Origin: Basidiobolus meristosporus CBS 931.73
Taxonomy: Eukaryota; Basidiobolomycota; Basidiobolomycetes; Basidiobolales; Basidiobolaceae
NCBI GenBank assembly: GCA_002104905.1
Contig: MCFE01000903.1
Span: 1 to 27,457 of the forward strand
Length of the DNA: 27,457 bases
Direction of reading: 5' to 3'
Shown here: positions 1 through 8,240 of the stretch, piece by piece
Position numbering within the stretch: position 1 is the first letter of the stretch
Layout: the number at the start of each line of letters is the position of its first letter
Program-made: the position numbers and the translations under genes
The notes under the pieces: generated by a model
Told to the model about the DNA's origin: nothing
The model's input: the letters and a program-made list of their open reading frames with translations, nothing else
Databases searched by the model: none

Positions 1-33
1 AGTTATGAGTTTTGGCCTCACCAATGCCCCTGC
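1..33 (+). pseudogene. gypsy-1 reverse transcriptase, left fragment
   Basis: These bases translate as VMSFGLTNAP, the conserved Ty3/gypsy reverse transcriptase motif (FGLTNAPATF type). The frame is cut in the following Ala codon by the copia-1 LTR and continues at 4222 on the other side of that element. The rest of the element lies left of the window. Seen: the motif and the broken frame. Inferred: one ancestral gypsy copy spanned the site. Confidence 0.8.
29..33. repeat. target-site duplication of copia-1, left copy
   Basis: CCTGC at 29-33 matches CCTGC at 4217-4221 exactly. Taking out the element and one copy restores an open gypsy reverse transcriptase frame, which confirms the insertion point. 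Confidence 0.9.
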
Positions 34-133
34 TGTTGTAAGAGTCTTGGAGATATTGGAAGTGATTTGGAGGTAATGATCCAAGTGACTAAGTTGGGTG
101 AATTTTCAGGTGGAAATACATATTTTTACAACA
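34..133 (-). repeat. copia-1 3' LTR (short form)
   Basis: This is a 100-bp terminal repeat with TGTTG...CAACA ends, about 92 % identical to 4117-4216. Compared with the 348-349 bp LTRs of copia-2 it keeps roughly the first 65 and last 35 bases. It lacks the middle, where the longer LTR carries a TATA-like box and AATAAA. Confidence 0.9.
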
Positions 134-142
134 CTCCCACTC
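134..142 (-). other. copia-1 polypurine tract
   Basis: On the minus strand this reads GAGTGGGAG and directly abuts the 3' LTR. It is the expected start site of plus-strand DNA synthesis. The same string abuts the 3' LTR of copia-2 (18047-18055). Confidence 0.75.
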
Positions 143-144
143 AG

Positions 145-3100
145 CTAAATGTTCATACTGACTAGTCCTAATTTTGACCTATGATATTCAAACTTGTCTC
201 TATCTAATGGCTTGGTAAATATGTCTGCAATCATTTCATCTGTAGGACAGTAAACTAAGCTAACTAAGTTATTCTCTATAGCTTCACGTATGAAATGATG
301 TCTAATATCTATGTGCTTGGTTCTAGCATGAAAAGTTGGATTTCTACCTAATTGTATACATCCTTGATTATCTTGAAATAAAGTAATGGGCGTTTTTGAC
401 ATAGGCCTAAATCTGTACACAGCTTTCTTAACCACATTGCTTCTTTTGTAGCTTCACAGGCTGCCATATACTCTGCCTCTGTGGTGGAAAGTGCTACGGT
501 TGGTTGCTTTCTTGAATTCCATGAAATTGCTCCTTTACAGTAAAGAATGGTGTATCTTGTGGTGGATCTTCTGTCTTCTAAATTTTGTCCCCAATCTGCA
601 TCAGAGTATCCCACAAGATCTTGTTCTGAGTCCTTATAAGTGTATCTTAAGCAGATATCAGCAGTTCCTTTTAGGTATCTAAAAATCCGCTTAACTGCTG
701 CAATATGATCAGATCCATAGTTCTGATTATGTTGGCTGACAACTCCCACTGAATATGAGATATCTGGACATGTTCCAAGCATGATATACATCTTACTGCC
801 GACCATAGATTGATAAGGAAAGTCAGGGCTTTCAGATGGCACCAAGCTCTCTTGATTTGGTTGAGTTTTGACCAAGTTAAGGTTTGTCTCCATTGTGGTA
901 GCTGCCGGTTTACAGTCTTCCATTTGGTACTTCTTTAGTATGTCATGAATATACTTGGATTGGCTTAGGGTGATAGTCTGGGTACTTCTGTCTATGGAGA
1001 ACTTAATCCCTAAGTAGTAACTAAGTTCTCCTAGATTGGACATCTTGAACTCCTTAGATAGGCTGGATTTAGTCTCTTCCAATGTTTCTAGGTTATTGGC
1101 GGCTATAATAAGATCATCCACATATAGAGCTAATAGAACTGGATTTGCTCTATCTGGCTTATAGTATATACTATAGTCAGCATTACTTCTTTTGAAACTC
1201 AAAGATTCCAAATAAGAATCTATCTTGCAATTCCAGGCTCTCAATGATTGTTTGAGACCATATAGTGAATTTTCAAGCTTGCAGACCAAATGGGGGTTAT
1301 CTTGGTCAACAAACCCATCAGGCAAGTCCATATACACATCCTCATCAAGTTCTCCATTCAAAAATGAAGCTTTTACATCCATTTGATGAATAAAAAACTG
1401 ATATTTGGCGGCAATAGCCAATACTAATCTGATGGAATTAAACTTGGCTACCAGTGCAAAGGTCTCAGTGTAGTCAAGTCCTTTTGTTTGAGAGTATCCT
1501 TTGGCTACAAGTCTTGCTTTGTATCTTTCAATTGTGCCATCAGCCTTGTATTTTGTCTTGAAGACCCATCTGCATCCAATTGATTTTTGGTTGATTGGTA
1601 ATTTGACTAAGTCCCAAGTTTGATTTTCCATCAGGGCCTGATATTCCTCAGTCATTGCAGATCTCCAAAACTCTGTCTGAGGGCTATTTAGGGCCTCTTT
1701 TACAGTCTGGGGCTCATCAATATGGACTGAATAGGCATAGGCTAAGTTTGTACCCTCATTGATATAATAATTTGGGCTATTTCTTGTCCAATTGGATCTC
1801 CAGGTATTTGATACTGGAATAATCACTTCTGGGATATTCCTGGGCACATATTCCGGCTGAACCACATTTGTAGAGTCCTCTGGAGTGAAAAAATTTTCAT
1901 TGTTTTGCTCTGATTCAATCCTGACAATTGGTAGACTTGAGATCAAATTTTTGTCATCATCTGATGTCATTTTTTGTGAGAATTTTGAATTTTGATCAAA
2001 CAACATATCCCTGGACTTGATAAGCTTCTTTGCTTTGGTATGTAGAGTCTGTATGTCTTACTCTCATTGCAGTAGCCCAAAAATATGCATTTTACACTTT
2101 TTGGCTCAAATTTTGACTGATTTCCGCCAGTTTTTTGGCATATGCTGCACACCCAAATTTTCTTAAATGTTCTGCACTTGGTCTGTATCCATACCATGCT
2201 TCAAATGGAGTAGAATCACAAAGTATTCTGTTGTAACTCCTATTTTTAAGGTATACAGCAGTGGCAACTGATCCCGCCCAAAAATCATAGGATAGTTTTG
2301 ATCATGGATCATAGATCTTGCCATATCAATTATTGATCTGTTAGCTTGTTCTGCTACTCCATTTTGCTGTGGGGAGTATGGTACAGTAGTCTCTTGCTTT
2401 ATCCCATGAATTATGCAGAAGTGGATGAAGAGTTTTGAGGTATATTCTCCACCATTGTCAGAGCGTATTTTCTTGATTTTTTCACCAGTTTCTCTCTCCA
2501 CCATGGCTTTAAACTCCCTGAACTTAGACAGAGCTACTTCCTTTCTCTCCGTGAAGTAGACCCATGTGTATCTTGTAAAATCATCAATAAAAGTGATTAA
2601 ATACTTCATCCCACCTAAGGATAAATTTTGCATAGGTCCACACAGATCTGAGTGAATTAGATCTAATTTTTTCTTAGTTTTGATTAACCCAGAGCTCTTG
2701 AACGGTGGTCTGTCTTGTTTCCCATATATGCAGGCTTCACAGTGCTCCAAATTAGCTGGGGGATCAATTTTCACTCCAGAAATTAGCTGATCTTTGATCA
2801 TTTTACGCAAATAATCCAAATTGATGTGTCCAAATCTCCTGTGCCAAAGCATTGGTGTTTCCTCATTTAAGTTACTTCTATTGACTTCCAGATATGATGG
2901 AATATAAGTCAACTTGTATAGATTCTGATCTCTGATGCCCAAAGCAATATGGGCACCATTTTGATCAGTGATCCTGCATCCAGAATTGTCAAAACTGAAA
3001 CTGAGTCCTTCTGCTGTGGCCTTGCTTACAGAGAGTAGGTTCTTGGCTATTTCTGGTACATAAAGTACTTCTTTAAAGGTCAGTGTATGGCCTCCTTCAC

Positions 3101-4112
3101 TGCTTCTAAGGTTTACTTGAATAGTTCCTTCTCCCACTGCATCAAGTGTTCTATTGTCACCCATGAAAGCCTTCTTAACTGGAATTTCTTGATATTGGGT
3201 AAAAAGTTCTTTTTGGTGTGTAAAGTGTTGAGATGCTCCAGAGTCAATATACCACATCTGAGAATCCTTGTTTGTGGTCATATTTAGTGCAGATATGAAT
3301 AGTTTATCTTCAGTTGTTGCAGCATTTCCATATTCAGCCTTCTTTTGCTGATTATCTTTCTTTTTGAGACACAGGTCTGATGTGTGTCCTTTCCTTTTGC
3401 AGTAGTTGCAAAAAAGGTTGCTGTTGCCTTTGTAGGGTCTTGGGTATCTCCTTTGTTGGCTATCATTGCTTACTAAAGCATTTTCTTCTTCCTTCTTATT
3501 AGCGCTTAATTTTCTTAATTCTTCATCCGGGAGCCTTCCATATATGTAATATAAGGTCAAATCTTCAGTTCTGGACTCAAGGGCTGATACAAGGCCCTGA
3601 AACCTGTCTGTCAGGCTATTCAGGATGGTAACTATCACATCCTCATCAGTAGTTGGTACGCCCACAGATTCCATCTCATCTACCAGCAGGGTAGTTCTGT
3701 TAATTAGATTTTTCATTTCTTCTCCTGGCAGCATCTTTGTAGTAAAGAATTTTTGTCTCAGATACATCTTCTTGGCAGCTGAACATGACTGGTAGGTGTC
3801 TTCTAATGCTTTCCAGGCATTCTTTGCCATTTTTGCTCTTGAGCATTGAATTAGCAATTTGTCTTTAACATTAAGGCAAATGCAGTTAAAGGCACTTTGT
3901 TCTTTCTTCTGGTACTTAAAGGCTTCCTCTCCCATGTTTTTAGGAGGGCATTCTTCTCCCATGACAATATCCCAAAGGCCTCTTTCTTGTAGCAGCATCT
4001 TCATCTTCACCTTCCACACTTGGTAGTTAGATCCATCCAACTTTTCAGCAGAGGGAAATATTCCAGTAATAGCAGTAGTAGACATTGCAGAGAGTGACAG
4101 CTTGGGGCTCAT
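145..4112 (-). pseudogene. copia-1 gag-pol polyprotein, frameshifted
   Basis: The frame opens at ATG 4112, inside the primer site. The first block (4112-2163) has a CX2CX4HX4C zinc knuckle at residues 235-248, a protease DSGAS at 290-294, an integrase HHCC domain (H424, H429, C458, C461) and a DD35E core (D489, D552, E588). Small indels between about 2300 and 2010 disturb the integrase C-terminus, after which the original frame returns. The 2006-348 block carries reverse transcriptase with YVDD at 1113-1124 and the RNase H start (YSDADWG). A further 1-nt loss in an A-run near 393 shifts the last block (435-145), which holds the ADIFTKPL end. Domain order protease-integrase-RT-RNase H defines Ty1/copia. 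The full frame would be about 1,320 codons, but this copy cannot make it. Confidence 0.9.
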
Positions 4113-4116
4113 AACC
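4104..4116 (-). other. copia-1 primer-binding site (initiator tRNA-Met anticodon arm)
   Basis: Read on the minus strand, GGTTATGAGCCCC begins at the first base after the 5' LTR. Its complement, GGGCTCATAACC, is the anticodon arm of eukaryotic initiator tRNA-Met around the CAU anticodon. Priming by a cleaved 5' half of that tRNA is known for Drosophila copia and Ty5. The probable Gag ATG (4112-4110) lies within the site. Confidence 0.72.
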
Positions 4117-4216
4117 TGTTGTAATAGTCTTAGAGATATTGGAAGTGATTTGGAGGTAATGATCTAAGTGACCAAGTTAGGTGAATATTTAGGTGGAAAT
4201 ACAAATTTTTACAACA
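4117..4216 (-). repeat. copia-1 5' LTR (short form)
   Basis: This is the partner of the LTR at 34-133, of the same length and with the same internal deletion. It is followed on its right by the CCTGC target duplication and on its left directly by the primer-binding site. Confidence 0.9.
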
Positions 4217-4221
4217 CCTGC
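4217..4221. repeat. target-site duplication of copia-1, right copy
   Basis: CCTGC is the second copy of the duplication. Five bases is the usual Ty1/copia duplication length. Confidence 0.9.
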
Positions 4222-4633
4222 AACATTCATGACTCCAATGCAGACTCTCTTCCAGGAGTACTTAGACAAGTTTGTGATAATCCACCTAGATGACATATTG
4301 ACATATAGCAAGCCAGAAGAGGATTGCATGGTGCACATTAAAAAGGTCTTGAAGAAGCTAAGAGAAAACAAACTATTTGGCAAGCTAGCCAAGTGTGAGT
4401 TCTTCAGGGAACATGTTGAATATCTGGGACAGATAGTGACTAGCACAGGAGTGACTTTAGACCCTAACAAGGTTGAAGTTATCAAGAATCTGAAGCAGCC
4501 CCATAGTATATCAGAGCTCAGATCATTCCTTGGAATGGTTTTCTATTATTGGAGGCTTGTCAAGTCCTTTGCAAGTTTTGTAGCCCCTTTACAAGACTTA
4601 GGGCTAGGGCTTGCAAGACTTGCTAATAATACT
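4222..4633 (+). pseudogene. gypsy-1 reverse transcriptase, right fragment
   Basis: This continues the frame broken at 33. It encodes the rest of the reverse transcriptase palm (VIIHLDDILTYSKPEED, with the LDD catalytic pair), then the thumb/connection segment (KCEFF...VEYLGQIVTSTGV...LRSFLGMVFYYWRLVKSFA). The frame reads open to a TAA at 4634-4636. RNase H and integrase, which should follow over about 2.5 kb, are missing: about 70 bp later the sequence is already at a purine tract and LTR-like start. This is a gypsy remnant with a large internal deletion. The initial methionine of the open frame belongs to copia-1 LTR sequence and is not a real start. Confidence 0.85.
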
Positions 4634-4703
4634 TAACCATTAAGATGTTGGTATCACAAGAAAAGAGACTCAGGAGAACCCTCTCAACTTTAATAGGGGA
4701 GAA

Positions 4704-5161
4704 TGTCATGATCTACTGCTTGAATGTTTAAGTTACATCAGTTTTTAGTCAAATCCATTAGTTATATGTGTAGCTTATGAGTCTATCAGTATTATCAATC
4801 AAATCAGTAGCATTAGTCAGCAAATGAATCAGCAGATCCTTATCAAACATAAGTACATATATTAAGTAGCATCTTATTGGTTGATGATGATGCAATCAAA
4901 GGAGTCATCAGCCACAGCCTACATTAGGAAATACAATTAGTCAGCAACTGATCTGGCAAAATGTATATGAGGAGCTTCTGGAACCTCAATAAAAATCATT
5001 TCAAGTTTTAGTGAAAACAATACTAGCTAAACTCCCTATTCCTCTACAACTCTTATACCAAGACTTGTAAGACACTCACCAAGTAACTCCATTAAAATCC
5101 ACCAGTCAATAAGTATTTCTGCTGCAATGCTCTATTTCCATGACTCTGTGGGTACCCAACA
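4704..5161 (+). repeat. gypsy-1 probable 3' LTR
   Basis: A purine tract (AGGGGAGAA, 4695-4703) precedes TGTCATGATC, the same ten bases that open the LTR of gypsy-2 on the other strand. AATAAA is at 4988-4993, shortly after a TATA-like GTATATGAGG. The right end is set at the CCCAACA ending at 5161 because it closes a TG...CA unit. No second copy is in the window, so this end is a guess. Confidence 0.45.
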
Positions 5162-6772
5162 GCTTTACATCACTGTTTACTCACTGGTTCCCATATGTCC
5201 TAGTCTTTAGCCAGCACTGAAAGGTCTAGCTCCTCATCTGCCAGTCTTTGCAGTAAGTACTTGTAATATTCAAGTGTGTTTTCTTGAGCACTACTTCTGA
5301 AAAAGTGCTACAACCTCTTGGTGTGCCTATTAGTGTTCCAAAATTTCACTGAGGGCTTTGTGATTGCCTTTTGAGTACTTAATATTGTTACTTGGTCTGT
5401 TAGCTGGATCTTCAATTTGTCAACAATGCAGGAAGCAGGGGCTGTGGTAGACCAATGCCTTCCTCTGCATACTTATCTACCTCACTGGATTGTAGCTCAA
5501 CTGCCTGTGCTTTCAACTCTTGTGTAAACAGTTGTTTTCTTGTTAGCAATTCTTCTTGCTATGATGGAATTCAGTCTGTTCCAGGCTTACCATGTCAACT
5601 GACAAGAACCACATCATTTTTCTCACGCATCCTTGTCTCTTGTTGGATAGACTTTTTTGCCTTTACCTTTTCCTTTATCACTGCCAGGTCTTTCACTACT
5701 ACTTTGTCTGAGTGCATCTTGAATTGAGCTATGTTTACTCCTTGGTAAATACCTATGAAAAATAATCTGGTCCTGCAGGTGGATCCAATCCAGATGAGCC
5801 ATCAAGATCTTGGCAGGAGAGTGCAATACTACCAATAGCTTGGAATTAATGACAATCTACACAATCTTATGACAGGATAACAACAGCATTTGGCTCATTT
5901 AACAGCCAATTAAACTTACAAAACATCATGGTGTTTGTATGGTGCTTTGCTGAGGGTGGCATGGCATTGTTATGGTCTTAGTGCACTCTACAGCAACTTG
6001 AGTGGATCTAATCCGCCAGTATATCCATTGCCTAATATGGCAAAAACTTAATGATGTCTTGATGGCCTCTTAGCAGGCCTCTGATGATAATAAATTGGCA
6101 GTCTGGCTGCCTATAGCTAGTTCTGTATAATGCTACCATACCAATTTACCAAATTGTATTTCCTTTCTCTACCTCCCCTTGGCCAATTTATATATACCAC
6201 TATAGAAGAACTCCTCTTTATTTGCTTACCCACTACTACCTTGGGTATTCCACATATAGCTCAAATCAAAAAAAACTATGGCCTCCAGCTTACTAACCTC
6301 TACAAATGCATGCATCTGCTGCAATTGACATACCTCTATTGCCACAACTTTACATCTTTTTAGTATAATACTTGTAAAGTTGCCATATACCTTGTACTGC
6401 TGGTAGCATATGTGGGTTATTACTGACTGTACTTGGTGAGTGGGAGAGCTTGTAGGTCAAGTCAGTACCACTTGGTTAAGAATAGCTTCCAATAGAAGGT
6501 AGCAAGGTAATAAAGACTTGTGTTTATTTTGTCCCAAATCCCCTAGTTCTCTTACTTGGCTCAATTGAGTAGATATATATCACTTGGGGGCTTAGATAAT
6601 AGACAATGTATTATAAAATAGGGGTGTGAACACCTTCCTGTTATGGTAAGTGTTCTAACTAGATAAGGGCAGGGATAGGAGGGAGGGTGTGTGGAGGAAC
6701 CATAGGGAGGATACTGGGGGACTTTGGGTAAGACTCTGGGGAGAACTCTTGGGCAAAGAGTGGGTACTGCAT
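5162..6772. other. unrecognised AT-rich repeat-like sequence
   Basis: I see no gene I can name in these 1.6 kb. The longest suggestive reading is on the minus strand at 5835-5623: 70 codons ending in a basic stretch with KGKGKGKK. Upstream sequence in other frames reads like a charged coiled coil (TRKQLFTQELKAQAVELQ, near 5480-5550) broken by stops. It may be the decayed end of the transposase element to its right, but nothing ties them together firmly. Confidence 0.3.
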
Positions 6773-7524
6773 TTAGTACTCACAGCATATACATCTTGCA
6801 AACATATACATGGCTGTCACCACTTCTGCCATGAATACCTCCTGAATATCTGCAAAGATCTTATTGGTATTTAGCCAATATACTCCTTTTCCCTGCTGGA
6901 TTCTAGTCCCCCTTATAGGTGCACTCTGGCTCTTGTCTGTATGAATACTGTATTGAATTGTGTAGAAATGGGCTTGTGACCATGAGAAATCTGGCATACC
7001 TTAGCAGAGCTTTCCAAATAAAAACTAGCTGCTTGTTGCACCCAACACAGCTTTGCATTACTTAGCTGATTACCAATGCAGTGGGGCTGCATAGCTGCTT
7101 AATTGCATAGGTATAGGTGTCTCTATGTTCACCTCTGACCTCAGTATTTTCCAACTCTTCCTGGCTGCCCTCCATGGGCCAACTCATCACATCCATGACA
7201 GACTTGAAGGTGATATTCTTTAAGAGATTGGGATATGGTAGTAACTGCAGCCTGACTTGTCTTCCTATTTCTCCACACATCTGGTCCATAGGAAACTCCC
7301 ATAAGGTGAAGCAAGGCCCAATATTCTCCACACACCAAGCAAGAAGAAGTAGAGAATGGATACAGTCGCAGCAGAGATGAACACATTCAGCTCTATGTTT
7401 GCAGTATAGCTGCCCAAATACCATTACAAACACCCTGCACAACAGCTGTAGAAGGGTCAATTTGGCATTGGTGATCTGCTTCTGGATAAATACTCCTACA
7501 ATGTTCATATATGATTTCCAATGC
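6773..7524 (-). pseudogene. CMC/CACTA-like DNA transposase C-terminal fossil
   Basis: The minus-strand reading across 7524-7062 contains IHSLLLLAWCVENIGPCF, then LWEFPMDQMCGEIG, then PYPNLLKNI. This order matches the C-terminal region of large fungal CMC (CACTA/Mirage/Chapaev, Plavaka-like) transposases, typically an LLH(I/V)AD...GP.W..W.FPMER.CG...YPNL pattern. A second piece at 6997-6773 continues in the same direction (RGTRIQQGKGVYWLNTNKIF). The catalytic N-terminal part is absent: the right edge is cut by the gypsy-2 LTR, which also supplies about the first 30 codons of the apparent open frame. Family assignment is from remembered motif shape. It is certainly not functional. Confidence 0.55.
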
Positions 7525-8011
7525 AGAGCAAGGCAAGGAAGTACCAGGAAAGGACTTGGGTGTGGATCAACAAGGCAAGGTGTGTTTCCAAGGCAAGGCT
7601 GTTTATTCAACACCTGTGTTTATCAGAGTGAGGAACACATAAGAGGGTATAGGACTATATATACTTCCTGGCAATATGGATACCAACAGATATTAGCTAT
7701 TACTGATGGGATTCTGGGGTGAGGCACAGTTAGTGTGCTAAGATAAAAATATACTGAAGAACAGACTAGAATATCACAGGGTAATATGTCAGGTGTCAAC
7801 TGATCTTGTTACATGCAATTATCATATATGGCATTTGGCTACATAAACTCCAAATGGGAGCTTCCATAGAATGTTTCATTGGGTAATGTTGACATTGAGC
7901 TTTCCAGAAGTTGCTGGAATGTAGTGAAACCCTCTAGAAGGAACTGGGATTTCTTCACCAGCCTGATTTAGCTTGAACATCAGAGACCAGGGATGTCATG
8001 TGATCATGACA
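7525..8011 (-). repeat. gypsy-2 3' LTR
   Basis: On the minus strand it starts TGTCATGATCACATGACATC at 8011, directly after a purine-rich tract (AAAAGAGGAGAATAG). It aligns along its length with 12880-13407, for example the shared CAACAAGGCAAGGTGTGTTT segment. Its far edge is fuzzy because the first 30-40 bases of the partner LTR are not recognisable here. Confidence 0.75.
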
Positions 8012-8045
8012 CTATTCTCCTCTTTTGAAGTGCTCTCCTCAAGCT

Positions 8046-8240
8046 TTTTGGCTTTGGCTTGTTGGGGTATATCTGGTAAATAGCGCAACTAGATCTTGAC
8101 AGTTTGTTTGGTTTGCTGCTAGTTCCCAAGTTTGGTTGTTTGGGCCATAACCAACCCAGTTTACCAGATTGTGAAGTTGGGATCTGATGTACTTTGAACC
8201 CAGTACTTGCTGAACTTCAAACTCTTGGTGTTTGTCTACT
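8046..8240 (-). other. chromodomain of gypsy-2 integrase tail
   Basis: The minus-strand reading begins EFEVQQVLGSKYI, followed by VNWVGYGPNNQTWELAA. This matches the chromodomain pattern E-V-E-x-I-L-x-x-R and Y-L-V-K-W-x-G-Y-x-x-x-x-x-T-W-E. It ends in a TGA 35-40 bp before the LTR. In chromoviruses this domain is thought to bind methylated histone H3 and steer integration to heterochromatin. One aromatic-cage position seems changed (NW for KW context), so binding ability cannot be judged. Confidence 0.75.

Larger units (their letters stand above)
34..4216 (-). mobile_element. copia-1, Ty1/copia LTR retrotransposon, decayed
   Basis: This is a complete but defective 4,183-bp element on the minus strand. 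It has 100-bp LTRs at 34-133 and 4117-4216 that start TGTTG and end CAACA, and the 5-bp duplication CCTGC at 29-33 and 4217-4221. The primer site abuts the 5' LTR at 4104-4116, and a purine tract (GAGTGGGAG on the minus strand) abuts the 3' LTR at 134-142. By my count the two LTRs differ at 8 of 100 positions, so the insertion is old. It sits inside a gypsy reverse transcriptase. Its internal region is closely similar to copia-2 at 13721-18404, but its LTRs lack about 249 bp present there. Confidence 0.93.

Noticed and set aside
3087-3287. 66-codon plus-strand frame identical to the minus-strand frame at 14898-15098
   Set aside because: Antisense shadow of the conserved protease region; identity only reflects the two copia copies.
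7399-7722. 107-codon plus-strand frame across the gypsy-2 LTR edge
   Set aside because: It is a shadow spanning two unrelated elements (transposase fossil and LTR).
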